Below are positions 51,341 to 60,078 of a DNA stretch of 64,000 nucleotides, one piece after another. The notes under the pieces are model-generated. The model saw only the letters and a list, made by a program, of their open reading frames with translations, made no database searches and was not told the origin of the DNA. The position numbers were made by a program, and so were the translations under genes. Within the stretch, counting starts at the first letter, position 1; every line of letters begins with the position of its first letter. This DNA is from an uncultured Gammaproteobacteria bacterium (GTDB lineage Bacteria; Pseudomonadota; Gammaproteobacteria; Arenicellales; Poriferihabitantaceae), in the NCBI GenBank assembly GCA_947259885.1, contig CAMYNW010000005.1:113056-177055 (forward strand), given 5' to 3'.

Positions 51341-54025
51341 ATGCAATACTCGTCTCAATCCCAATTTCCAGCGACCCACTCGTTCGCACAAACCAACCTA
51401 CAGCTTATTAATCAGCTAAAAAACGGTTATACGGATTCCGAAATTAGTGAGGTCCAGGCTGCGTATGAACTGGCCTGTAGTCTGTTTAGCGGTAGTTTTC
51501 GTGGGTGCGGAAAACCGTTCCTCGCACACGCTGTTGGTACCGCCAGCATTGTTTCCGCTTTGGATGCACCAATACAATCGGTGACCGCTGCGCTCCTTCA
51601 TGCCGCCTATATGTCGGGTAACTTTGGAATCAAGGGTGGTGGTGCTTCAACCGCCAATCGCAACAGGGTTAGAGATGCAGTGGGTGAACAAAGTGAACAG
51701 TTGATATTGCGCTACACGGAATTTACATGGCGCAGTGCGGCGGCGATTCCCCGAATTGTGCAAGGTTTTCCAGCACTGTCCCAAACTGATAAGGATGTGC
51801 TGCTTATGCGCCTGGCCAACGAGCTAGAGGAATATCTCGACCTCGGCATACTGTATTGTGAAGATGCGGAAAAGCGGATTCAGTTTTGCCAAATCTATGG
51901 CAGCTATATGGTCGATCTTGCGGACCGGCTTGGTATTGATAGGCTCTCCACATGGCTCACCCAGGCTTTCGATGTTGTCAAGCGGGAATCCGGTGAGCGA
52001 ATCGGCGATGATTCACCCGCGCCTTTATCGCGACACTCCAGCGATCTGGCAGAAACCTCTGCAAGGCAATCTGGCCGAGCTGCGACACAACTCCATATTC
52101 CTGAAGAAATCGAAGTCAACTTAGGGATTGCAAATATAAGTATCGATCACTCGATCACCCATAACTTCGACCTTCAGGCGATGCGACATCCGGACAATGT
52201 CGCAGTTGAATATCGCAACGGAAGTTTGACCTATCGGGAGCTTCACGAACAGACAGACCGTCTTGCACGGAGCATACTGGCCCGGTTTGGGCCAGGTAAT
52301 GATCCCGTCGTGACCCTGTGCAGACACGACTCTAATGTAGTCGTATTTGCGCTTGGCATTTTAAAGGCCAATAAGATCTGGATACCGTTGGACGCGACAC
52401 ATCCGGCACAACGTCTGTCGTTGATCGCGCAGGACTCGAAGGCCGTTTGTATGCTGAGCGATGACACACTCACAGATCTTGCGCGATCTGTTGCGACGCA
52501 TGAGCAGGCAATCCTCACATTGAGCGAGGCGATCAATAATGGTTCGGCGAGCGCTTCGATACCTGAAGTCTCAGCCGACAGTATTGCCTGCGTACTGTAT
52601 ACCTCGGGTTCCACGGGAACGCCGAAGGGCGTGATTCACAGTCACCGCAATCTTCTTCATCTGACGCGGCGCGGCTCCAAAGCGTTTAAGATTTCCCCAG
52701 ACGATCGGTTAACACTGCTGCCTTCGTGTAGCCAAATCGCCGGCATTACGGATTTGCTTCGAGCCATACTCAACGGCGCGACGCTCCTGCCATTTGATGT
52801 GCGCGAGGACTCGATCCGGGGTCTTGGCAACTGGTTGGTTGATCAGCGGATATCGATTTACCATTCCTCGCCAACTTTGTTTCGATTGCTGGCTGATAGT
52901 TTGTCCGAACACGACACTATTCCCAGCGTGCGGGCCATCCATCTGGGGGGTGAGGCGGTTTCCCAGGCGGATGTCGATCTATATAAAAGTCATTTCTCGC
53001 CGACCTGTACGCTCATGAATAACCTCGGCTGTACCGAGTTGTCGGGTTATCGACAATTATTCATCGACCACGATTTTACGTCGAACAAGAGTGTTGTACC
53101 CGCCGGCTACGCCGTCGAAGACATCGACGTATCAGTATGTGACGAAAAGGGTGAGGAACTGCCGACAGGTCAGGTCGGTGAAATCACAGTAACCAGTCCC
53201 TATCTCGCGCTCGGATACTGGCAGCGACCTGAGGAAACGAGCGCTCTATTCTATTGTAGTGAAAATAATCAAGGCACTCGAACATACCGTACTGGTGATT
53301 TGGGTTACATACTGGCGGACGGCTGCCTGGTTTACACCGGCCGCGGAGATGGCCAGGTACAAATCAGAGGTAACCGAGTAGACGCTGCGGAAATAGAGGC
53401 GGCGCTCGCCGTCCACCCCGGGGTCCGACGGGTCGCGGTGAAAGTATCGCAATTTAAAAGTGAACCATTAGTCGCTTACGTCGTGCCCCGTGGCGATGAC
53501 ATTCCAAGCGTCAATGAATTACGCAATTTCGTGAAAACGAAACTTCCCACGTATATGATTCCTTCCGTAGTGTTGGTGAAAGAGTTACCGCTTACACCTA
53601 ACGGAAAGATCAACTACGAGCAGCTAGGACATCCCGTTACACTCCCTCCCCATAGCACACCGGAACACACACCGCCCCGCACCCAGACCGAAAAGGCCCT
53701 TGCTCAGCTGTGGTCCGAGTTGGTGGAGGCCGAACGAATAGGTGTGGACGACGATTTTTTCGCATTGGGTGGTGACTCATTACTCGTCACTCAGCTGGTG
53801 AACCATATAGCGGATGAGTTCGGCATTCATGCCAGCCTACACGATGTTTTCTTACACGCCACCCTTGGCGAGCTTGCCACGATTGTTGCGGCGCGAAGCG
53901 TCGGTAGCGCGTGTAACAGGTTAAGTGATTCCGAACAACAGAGTTTATTGAAAGCTTTATCCGAGGTTGAGAAACTTTCGGAGTCACAATCGCAGCAGTT
54001 GCTACAAGCATCCACATCCTTTTAA
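51341..54025 (+). CDS. DUF6817-like domain fused to an adenylation domain and carrier protein
   Basis: An 894-residue protein from ATG 51341, preceded by AGGA. Residues 40-210 resemble DUF6817 (CGKPFLAHAVGTASIVSAL, AALLHAAYMSG), an HD-like helical domain with the usual HD pair reduced to His. Residues 255-760 are an NRPS-type adenylation domain (LYTSGSTGTPKGVIHSH, GCTELSGY, YRTGDLGY, NGKINYEQLG). Residues 780-850 are a carrier with GGDSL, Ser814 as the phosphopantetheine site. There is no condensation, thioesterase or reductase domain. By eye, the Asp that grips the alpha-amino group (FDxS block) is replaced in SCSQIAGITDLL, so the substrate may not be a common alpha-amino acid. With the hydroxylase upstream it would load and modify a single building block. 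Confidence 0.8.
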   Translation: MQYSSQSQFPATHSFAQTNLQLINQLKNGYTDSEISEVQAAYELACSLFSGSFRGCGKPFLAHAVGTASIVSALDAPIQSVTAALLHAAYMSGNFGIKGGGASTANRNRVRDAVGEQSEQLILRYTEFTWRSAAAIPRIVQGFPALSQTDKDVLLMRLANELEEYLDLGILYCEDAEKRIQFCQIYGSYMVDLADRLGIDRLSTWLTQAFDVVKRESGERIGDDSPAPLSRHSSDLAETSARQSGRAATQLHIPEEIEVNLGIANISIDHSITHNFDLQAMRHPDNVAVEYRNGSLTYRELHEQTDRLARSILARFGPGNDPVVTLCRHDSNVVVFALGILKANKIWIPLDATHPAQRLSLIAQDSKAVCMLSDDTLTDLARSVATHEQAILTLSEAINNGSASASIPEVSADSIACVLYTSGSTGTPKGVIHSHRNLLHLTRRGSKAFKISPDDRLTLLPSCSQIAGITDLLRAILNGATLLPFDVREDSIRGLGNWLVDQRISIYHSSPTLFRLLADSLSEHDTIPSVRAIHLGGEAVSQADVDLYKSHFSPTCTLMNNLGCTELSGYRQLFIDHDFTSNKSVVPAGYAVEDIDVSVCDEKGEELPTGQVGEITVTSPYLALGYWQRPEETSALFYCSENNQGTRTYRTGDLGYILADGCLVYTGRGDGQVQIRGNRVDAAEIEAALAVHPGVRRVAVKVSQFKSEPLVAYVVPRGDDIPSVNELRNFVKTKLPTYMIPSVVLVKELPLTPNGKINYEQLGHPVTLPPHSTPEHTPPRTQTEKALAQLWSELVEAERIGVDDDFFALGGDSLLVTQLVNHIADEFGIHASLHDVFLHATLGELATIVAARSVGSACNRLSDSEQQSLLKALSEVEKLSESQSQQLLQASTSF

Positions 54026-54058
54026 TGCAGCGCGAAATATCTACCCGTCAGCGGACGA

Positions 54059-54433
54059 TCAGTCCGTTTCGTTATTCTCCAACATCGATTTAAGGTTAGA
54101 AAACGGATTGTAAGTCGCGGTAGGGCTTTTTATGGCGTCAGCCGAGGTCGGGTTCTGCTGCGCCTCTAGCTGCCGCTGGTGTTCGTTGTCATGACAGTAA
54201 AGACAAAGTAATTCCCAGTTGCTGCCGTCTTCCGGATTGTTGTCGTGATCATGATCACGATGATGTACGGTCAGCTCGTGGAGATTCGCGGTGTCAAATT
54301 CGCGCGCACAACGGCCGCAAATATGCGGATACATTTTTAGCGCCTGTTCACGGTAACCACGTTCACGCGCATCGCTGGCGCGCCTGGCGTCGGACACAAC
54401 CTGATTCAATCTGTCGTTTTTCTTAGCAACCAC
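54059..54433 (-). CDS. yajD: YajD-like HNH nuclease family protein
   Basis: A 124-residue protein. The HNH pattern is clear: CGRCAREF (first Cys pair), LTVHHRDHDHDNNPEDG (HH and Asn region) and LLCLYCHDNEHQR (second Cys pair and last His). N-terminal basic helix and length match YajD, for which nuclease activity is presumed from fold. It converges with the adenylation gene, which ends 33 bp before. Confidence 0.85.
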   Translation of the reverse strand: MVAKKNDRLNQVVSDARRASDARERGYREQALKMYPHICGRCAREFDTANLHELTVHHRDHDHDNNPEDGSNWELLCLYCHDNEHQRQLEAQQNPTSADAIKSPTATYNPFSNLKSMLENNETD

Positions 54434-54610
54434 GATAGCCTCAACATTCTACCCGCACAAGGTGACTATAAATTCAATCGTCTTCCCGGCGCAATCCGTA
54501 ATCTAAAATCAATAATTTGGTTGCACAGTTTATCCCTAGAAATAGGTAAACTGTCGCCTCCAGTGACACCTTAGGTGTGCGACTGAAACAATACAAATGA
54601 GGAAATATTA

Positions 54611-54898
54611 ATGTCAAATGAAGGTTACCATGAATCCATTACCGAACTCTCAGATGAGACCAGAGACATGCATCGGGCGATCGCATCGCTAATGGAGGAA
54701 TTAGAAGCGGTCGACTGGTATAACCAGCGGGTAGATGCGTGCAAGGATAATGATCTAAAAGCGATACTTGCGCATAATCGTGATGAAGAAAAAGAACATG
54801 CAGCTATGGTGCTTGAATGGATTCGTCGTAAAGATCCATCTTTTGACAGCGAGCTAAAGGACTATCTATTTACCGAGAAACCGATTGCACATAAGTAG
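54611..54898 (+). CDS. Encapsulated-ferritin (EncFtn) homologue without targeting peptide
   Basis: A 95-residue protein from ATG 54611 with AGGA before it. It matches the Rhodospirillum rubrum encapsulated ferritin core: HRAIASLMEELEAVDWYNQR and ILAHNRDEEKEHAAMVLEW. The residues that build the di-iron site in that protein correspond to Glu30, Tyr37, Glu60 and His63 here. It stops at FTEKPIAHK, so the C-terminal tail with the LGIGSLKG-type encapsulin-targeting peptide is missing, and no encapsulin shell gene is in the window. It may oxidise or hold iron as a free ring-shaped oligomer. Confidence 0.82.
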   Translation: MSNEGYHESITELSDETRDMHRAIASLMEELEAVDWYNQRVDACKDNDLKAILAHNRDEEKEHAAMVLEWIRRKDPSFDSELKDYLFTEKPIAHK

Positions 54899-54980
54899 CC
54901 GTCGAAGTTAAAAAATTAAGCTTCGCAGGCAGAGAGACAATGTAGCGCTATTTAATAATTATTCGTATTTAACGGCGAAA

Positions 54981-55601
54981 CTATACGGATGTATTGGCGA
55001 ATGCTGGTCCCATCGCTCGAATCATTTCAGCCGCCTCTGTGAGTTTTTGGGATTTGGTTTTACCTTTAGCTACCGGTCCGTCTACGAACAGATTGGCAAG
55101 CCCATGCACAGAGGACCAGGCCAATAACTCCTGTGGACTGAACCGCGCAGGATCTTTGTCTTCAATGGTATCGGCAAACCCCCCTTTTAAATGTGCGCTA
55201 AGTTCATTGGCGGCCGCGATGTAGTCTAGATCATTGGAGTAAATAGTCTCTTCACGCCACATGGCACGAAAAAAAGCAGGCTTCTCCAAGGCGAATTCAA
55301 TGTAGGCCAGACCAACGGCGTGGAAAGGACTGGTTCCTTCTGCGTGCGCTTGAGACTTTGCGGTGGCCATGGCGTCTGAGAGCTGATGCAAAGCTCGCGT
55401 CGCAAAAGCGGTCAGCAGCGCGCGTTTATCCGCATAGTGTCTGAAGGCTGAGGAAGGTGAGACGCCAACCAGTTTGGCACAACCGCGTAACGTGACAGCT
55501 TCAAGACCGAACTGCGTGGCAAGTTCATCCACTGCATTTAGCAGCGATTCCGCCAAATTTCCGTGGTGGTACGCCTTTTTGCCTCCCTTTTCTCGCCTCA
55601 T
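54981..55601 (-). CDS. TetR/AcrR-family repressor
   Basis: A 206-residue protein. The N-terminal helix-turn-helix (LEAVTLRGCAKLVGVSPSSAFRHYADKRALL) is typical of TetR regulators. The C-terminal ligand domain (FALEKPAFFRAMWREETIY) resembles the WHG-type group. The divergent gap to DUF2852 carries two matched inverted repeats that are likely its operators, so it probably controls itself and the DUF2852 gene. Confidence 0.85.
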   Translation of the reverse strand: MRREKGGKKAYHHGNLAESLLNAVDELATQFGLEAVTLRGCAKLVGVSPSSAFRHYADKRALLTAFATRALHQLSDAMATAKSQAHAEGTSPFHAVGLAYIEFALEKPAFFRAMWREETIYSNDLDYIAAANELSAHLKGGFADTIEDKDPARFSPQELLAWSSVHGLANLFVDGPVAKGKTKSQKLTEAAEMIRAMGPAFANTSV

Positions 55602-55620
55602 AAATGGTTTTCCGGTCGAT

Positions 55621-55639
55621 TAATGTGCACATTGTTCAC
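55621..55639. promoter_or_regulatory. Putative TetR operator 1
   Basis: TAATGTGCACATTGTTCAC lies 20 bp before the TetR start. It matches, in inverted orientation, the site at 55690 with only a few mismatches. Confidence 0.55.
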
Positions 55640-55689
55640 TTTTTTCACCTCAAAGTCTTGAAACTTACCTATAAGACTGTATATTATAT

Positions 55690-55708
55690 GTGAACAGTGT
55701 TCGCATTA
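55690..55708. promoter_or_regulatory. Putative TetR operator 2
   Basis: GTGAACAGTGTTCGCATTA contains a near-perfect palindrome GTGAACA-G-TGTTCGC. It mirrors the site at 55621, with the two cores about 50 bp apart between the divergent genes. Confidence 0.6.
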
Positions 55709-55794
55709 GTCAATACCTGAAGCGGATAAAGCCCAAAGGAACGCTGTAGAGTGGGGATTACGCTTCCGAATTATTTTGTTAAGGAGATAATTTT

Positions 55795-56250
55795 ATGTCA
55801 TCGTCAAGCAATTCAACTACTGATCAATCCAATAATCGATCACAGGGCCATTGCTGTGGTAGCTGGGGTAAAAAGGGCAACTGGTCTGGATTTAATATCG
55901 CCGCAATGGTTTTAGGGTTCGTATTATTTTGGCCCATTGGGTTGTTCATTTTGTACTGGATAGTCACCGGCCGTAATGTCAAGGAGTTGCCGGAAGGGAT
56001 TCGTGATCAGTGGTCAAAGGTGTCTGGAACTCGCAGAGGGAGTGATATCAACAGTCGAAATGGTCGCAGTGATAACGTCGTATTTGATGAATATCAGCAA
56101 ACGCAATATGACCGCATTCGCGAACTCAAGGATGAAATAAAATTGCGTTCACGCCGATTCGTCGAGTTTCGCATCAACGCAAAACGCCGCGCCGATGAGG
56201 AAGAATTCAATCGATTCATGTCAGATGCACCGGGGCGCACCGACAGCTAA
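55795..56250 (+). CDS. DUF2852-family membrane protein
   Basis: A 151-residue protein with AAGGAG eight bases before ATG 55795. It has a Ser/Asn-rich start, a membrane hairpin (FNIAAMVLGFVLFWPIGLFILYW region) and a charged helical tail (DEYQQTQYDRIRELKDEI). The middle and the tail match DUF2852, a small proteobacterial family of unknown role. It is divergent from the TetR gene and likely under its control. Confidence 0.78.
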   Translation: MSSSSNSTTDQSNNRSQGHCCGSWGKKGNWSGFNIAAMVLGFVLFWPIGLFILYWIVTGRNVKELPEGIRDQWSKVSGTRRGSDINSRNGRSDNVVFDEYQQTQYDRIRELKDEIKLRSRRFVEFRINAKRRADEEEFNRFMSDAPGRTDS

Positions 56251-56271
56251 GTCGACTTAGCTAATACTACG

Positions 56272-56317
56272 AAAAATGGGATGGCGGGATGAGTGTGTGA
56301 TCCCGCTGTCGTCTTTT
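56272..56317 (+). terminator. Hairpin terminator after DUF2852
   Basis: Inner stem GGCGGGAT/ATCCCGCT around a GAGTGTGTG loop, flanked by A-run and TCTTTT. It shares its layout with the hairpins at 49436 and 57636. Confidence 0.65.
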
Positions 56318-56495
56318 CTACCTATTCAAAGATATTCTCAGGCTACTTTTGCTTGAGCGGACTGCAGAGGCAACACTAATCTGAAGGTAAACGTTGTTTG
56401 TGATGTTGATTTAGGGATCGACTAAAGTAAAGCTGAGAATAACTCATACCGTTAGCGACCAATGTCGATGTTAGACGCAAACAAGAAAAAATTAG

Positions 56496-57616
56496 ATGGT
56501 CGCAAGAAGAAATTTCTTTAAAATCGCATCTTTGTTATCAGGAAGTATTCTCTTGGGTAGCCATTCAAACAAAGCAAAAAGCACATCGATTTTTCTATCG
56601 CTGGAAATGCCAGAAGAAAGTCAGTTACACGACAAGACATGGATGTCTTTTGTTGCAAACGATTACATATGGTCAGACCGACAAATAACTGAAGTCAAAA
56701 GAAATCTGGTGCTGATCGCGAACACTATTGCGAAGTATGAAACCGTATCAATCTTAGTCAGTCCAGACGATTATAGTGAAGCTGTTTTACTCTTTGGCGG
56801 TTCAGCTACCCATCAATTCCCCATAGAGTTAGTAAGGTTTTCAACAGATGATTTATGGTTAAGAGATACGGGTCCTACCTTTGTCAAAGGAAGTGACGGG
56901 AAAAAATATGGCATTGATTTCAACTTCAATGGCTGGGGTGGAAAGCAGGAACATGCTCAAGACGCCAAGGTAGCGGGCTTTATCGCAAAAAAAGCAAATG
57001 CTGTCTTACAAAAAGCAAATTTAGTCCTTGAAGGTGGCGGTTTTGAGGTAGATGGCCATGGAACCGCCATACTTGCGAAGAGCTGTGTGGTGAATGATAA
57101 CCGAAATCCAGGTATAACCCTGGCTGAAGCGGAACAAGAACTTAAAGCATTGCTGGGACTTAGAAAAATCATATGGGTGGAAGGTATCAAGGACAGAGAT
57201 ATCACAGATGGGCATATCGATTTTTATGCGCGCTTTTCAAAGCAAGGAGAAGTCCTCGTGAGCAGGGATAACTATCAACAATCTTACGATTACGAGATCA
57301 CCAGAGAGAATATCAACGTGTTGAGTAAAGCCACCGATGCAGAAGGGAATAAATTAATGTGGTGATCGTCGATTCGCCTGACTCAATAGACGAATCATAT
57401 GGCGTCGATGACTTTGCGGCAGGATATATCGGTTATTATGTTTGTAATGGTACGGTAATCATGCAAAGCTTTGGGGATAAAAAGGCAGATCAAAATGCCA
57501 GGAAACTACTGTCCAAAGCATTTCCAACTAGAACGGTGGAACAACTAGAAATAAATGGAATTGCTTCAGGTGGGGGCAGTATCCACTGTGCAAGACAACA
57601 AGAGCCAAGTATCTAA
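56496..57616 (+). pseudogene. Tat-exported agmatine-deiminase-like (PAD_porph) gene with one frameshift
   Basis: The first frame (56496-57365, 289 codons) starts MVARRNFFKIASLLSG, a twin-arginine signal, and carries the guanidine-modifying fold: DDLWLRDTGPTFV with catalytic Asp, LEGGGFEVDG, and DGHIDFYARF with catalytic His. Near 57357 it slips one base: GNKLMW then TGA. The next frame continues VIVDSPDSIDESYG and runs to GGGSIHCARQQ with the catalytic Cys (stop at 57616). Together they make a full-length protein of about 372 residues. Such enzymes deiminate agmatine or peptidyl arginine. One base would restore it, so a sequencing error is as likely as true decay. Confidence 0.8.
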
Positions 57617-57635
57617 CCATCGCGTTAAAGATGTT

Positions 57636-57679
57636 AAAAGGTATTGAGGGATGCGCGCACAATCCCTTGTCGCCTTTTC
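57636..57679 (+). terminator. Hairpin terminator after the deiminase-like gene
   Basis: AAAAGGTATTGAGGGAT and ATCCCTTGTCGCCTTTT pair around a GCGCGCACA loop and end in a T-run. Same design as the hairpins at 49436 and 56272. Confidence 0.7.
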
Positions 57680-57769
57680 AAGAATCTTCTCTATAATAGT
57701 GAATACAGGCGAACAGTGCAGGCGACGTGCAGTTAATAGCTAATTTAATCAAAGCGCTGAAATAGTACT

Positions 57770-58231
57770 GTGAATATAGAGAAATGTTTTGAGGATTTTG
57801 AAGAAGGATTTGTATTTGACTGTTCGGTCCCAGGACTGACGGTCAAAGAAATCACTGAGTTTGCTGACCTATATGACCCACAGCGATTTCATTTAGATGA
57901 GAACGAAGCGGTCAATACTCACTTTGGTGGACTGGTCGCATCAGGTTTTCAGACCCAGTTGCTTTGCTTTCGGCCCTTTTGTGAAGAAGTTCTAATGCAT
58001 ACTCATGCTGTAGGCGCTCCCGGAATTGATAATCTTAAGTGGCTGCGCCCCTGGTTTCCCGGTGAAAACCTAGAGGTTGCCGTGAGGTTAGTCAGCAAGC
58101 GTTTATCGTCAAAACGAAATGATCGTGGTTATCTGAGTTTCGAATTGAGGGCTGCATACAATGGTGCGCCGACCCTGGCAATGGACTGGGTGGTGATTAT
58201 GTTGACACGGGACGGAGTGTTATCTGATTAG
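57770..58231 (+). CDS. MaoC-like hydratase-fold protein
   Basis: A 153-residue protein from GTG 57770. The single hot-dog fold of MaoC/(R)-enoyl-CoA hydratases shows in EITEFADLYDPQRFHLDENEA, with the catalytic Asp and His of the hydratase motif, then HFGGLVASGFQT. The last part has strand pattern GYLSFELRAAYNG. Size fits a single-domain member. It is a single gene. Substrate unknown; acyl-CoA hydration is the family norm. Confidence 0.82.
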   Translation: MNIEKCFEDFEEGFVFDCSVPGLTVKEITEFADLYDPQRFHLDENEAVNTHFGGLVASGFQTQLLCFRPFCEEVLMHTHAVGAPGIDNLKWLRPWFPGENLEVAVRLVSKRLSSKRNDRGYLSFELRAAYNGAPTLAMDWVVIMLTRDGVLSD

Positions 58232-58434
58232 AATGCTAATTCAAATATAAAGCGGTATACTTCCGACGCAAATTCAAGAAATTTGACGATCTCTGGCCTC
58301 CTAGAGTCATTGCTGAAATGAACCCCTTCACTCCAGCTCAATAGTTGAGATAGTCATGCTTCATTCGGCGGCTGCTCCCTCCTCTAAAGCCTTACAGACT
58401 TGCTCAAGGTAGACGTGATTAGCAATTAGCGAAG

Positions 58435-58944
58435 TTAAGATGCTGGATTGAGTAACCAAAGTGATGCGTTCAGCAGCGTCGCAAAAGATACCCAAGCAAT
58501 ATAAGGCAGCATCAGCATACCGGCAAATCGATCAATGCGCCAAAATAAAAATGTTGTGATTAAAATTGCTAGCAACAGCAATACGATTTCCGCTAAGGCA
58601 AATCCAATTTGCCGCATCCCAAAAAATACAAGTGACCAGCCAAGATTGAGGGTCAACTGAAACCAAAACATCTTCAGAGCGTTTGACTTATCTTTATTAT
58701 GGCCTTTTAACCATACTCGCCAGGCGCCAACGCCCATCATCAGGTATAACAAAGTCCAAACCGGCGCGAATACAGAATCCGGTGGATTGAACCAGGGTTT
58801 CTGCAGAGTGGGATACCAGGTACTTACGCTGGCACTGGTCGCAATACCTCCGATCGCGCCTATCCCCACACAAGCCAGACAGAACAGCGCAAGAATGAGA
58901 TATTGTCTAGGGGCAATTCGTAATTGCATTTTTCCAGCGATCAT
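58435..58944 (-). CDS. tspO: TspO/MBR-family protein
   Basis: A 169-residue membrane protein with five helices and the family's aromatic signatures: WYPTLQKPWFNPPDSVFAPV and FWFQLTLNLGWSLVFFG. TspO binds porphyrins and helps adapt to light and oxidative stress. It is the last gene of the leftward folX-tspO run. The gap 58232-58434 downstream holds no gene; it contains a frame ending ALEEGAAAE that I cannot assign. Confidence 0.9.
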   Translation of the reverse strand: MIAGKMQLRIAPRQYLILALFCLACVGIGAIGGIATSASVSTWYPTLQKPWFNPPDSVFAPVWTLLYLMMGVGAWRVWLKGHNKDKSNALKMFWFQLTLNLGWSLVFFGMRQIGFALAEIVLLLLAILITTFLFWRIDRFAGMLMLPYIAWVSFATLLNASLWLLNPAS

Positions 58945-58971
58945 TTCAGGGCCAGGAATATTATGATTAAG

Positions 58972-59577
58972 TCAGTTTGTTTGGAGCGTGCCGACAACTT
59001 CTAACGGCGCACCCTCAGGCACTCTAACAACGATTAGTTCACCGGCGGCGGCGAAATTTCCAGTCAGAGCCGTGATGTTTACCTGATGCGTGATCAGAAC
59101 AACTGGCTCATTGAGCGTTCGCGACCTGATCCATTTTTCGAGCGAAGCGGTCTGCTCTTCTCTTCGTTCAAAATTCTGGAAAAAGGAGTTGATTGCTTCG
59201 AGCTGCTTTACTTTGCCCAGGCTCAGTAGAGCAGCAGTATCGAGACATCGGCACCACTGACTGGAATACACTTCGGCAGCCGGTATACCGTTTTCACGAA
59301 AGCGGTCACCAATCTGTTTTGCCTGGGCCCTGCCCTGGTCAGATAGATTGCGCTGCGTGGTGCAATCATCCAATTGAAACGCAGGCGGATCCCCGGTGCC
59401 AGGAGCAAGCGCATGACGAAGCAGCGCAATGTGACCATCGGTTTTTACTGCTTCCCATATTTGACTGTCGTCAGACCATGCAGCGACAGCAATGGGTAAA
59501 ATCAGCATTGCCGCAGTGATCCTGGCCGGTAAAAGCCAACTATAAACAATATTTATTTTCATCATTCCCGTAATCAT
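58972..59577 (-). CDS. Exported histidine-phosphatase-superfamily protein
   Basis: Up to 201 residues with a leader (ITAAMLILPIAVAAW). The phosphoglycerate-mutase-like fold has LLRHALAPG (catalytic His in RHA), VYSSQWCRC and LITHQVNI (second His). Such proteins often remove phosphate from small molecules in the periplasm. It is 27 bp from both DUF3429 and TspO, in the same run. Confidence 0.8.
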   Translation of the reverse strand: MITGMMKINIVYSWLLPARITAAMLILPIAVAAWSDDSQIWEAVKTDGHIALLRHALAPGTGDPPAFQLDDCTTQRNLSDQGRAQAKQIGDRFRENGIPAAEVYSSQWCRCLDTAALLSLGKVKQLEAINSFFQNFERREEQTASLEKWIRSRTLNEPVVLITHQVNITALTGNFAAAGELIVVRVPEGAPLEVVGTLQTN

Positions 59578-59604
59578 GTGATTAAAATGTACTCACTTCT
59601 AGTT

Positions 59605-60078
59605 CTAAAACAGGGCACCGACAACGAGCGAACTCACCACCACAAGAGTGAGCGGCCATCTTAACTTTGGATACCAGAGCGGCGCTTCGTTCTGATAACT
59701 CGCAGTCACGTCAATCCACAACATCAGCGCAAATGCCGCCGCCATCAGCAACAAACCGGTCACCGTCGGTATCATCAATGCAGTCCACCCAATCAGTGAC
59801 GGCAAGACACTGATAAGCAGCCTTCGCCATGGTTTCTGGTCGAGTCGGGTTCCGAACTCGGCTATTGCCAGGCCCCAGTGGATGCCGCCAAGAAAAGACA
59901 GAATCACCGCCCCATAAGCGACCAAGGCAAACCAGACCTGGGCCTGAAACAGCCCATCGAATATGATACTCAAGGTGGCGAACACGACAAAAGGGATAGC
60001 GCCGAGCGCACCTAACCACTTTGCGGCTCGCGGCACCGTTTTCATTGATTCTAGGACCTGTTCATTGATTTTTACCAC
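59605..60078 (-). CDS. DUF3429-family membrane protein
   Basis: A 157-residue protein with five hydrophobic stretches (GALGAIPFVVFATLSIIF, FALVAYGAVILSFLGGIHWGLA) matching DUF3429. Its start overlaps the end of the SDR gene by 7 bp. The family often sits beside pterin, photolyase and TspO genes in marine gammaproteobacteria. Role unknown. Confidence 0.8.
   Translation of the reverse strand: MVKINEQVLESMKTVPRAAKWLGALGAIPFVVFATLSIIFDGLFQAQVWFALVAYGAVILSFLGGIHWGLAIAEFGTRLDQKPWRRLLISVLPSLIGWTALMIPTVTGLLLMAAAFALMLWIDVTASYQNEAPLWYPKLRWPLTLVVVSSLVVGALF

Noticed and set aside
58356..58434. Frame ending ALEEGAAAE downstream of tspO
   Set aside because: Too short and no start; it may be a relic but I cannot tie it to a family.
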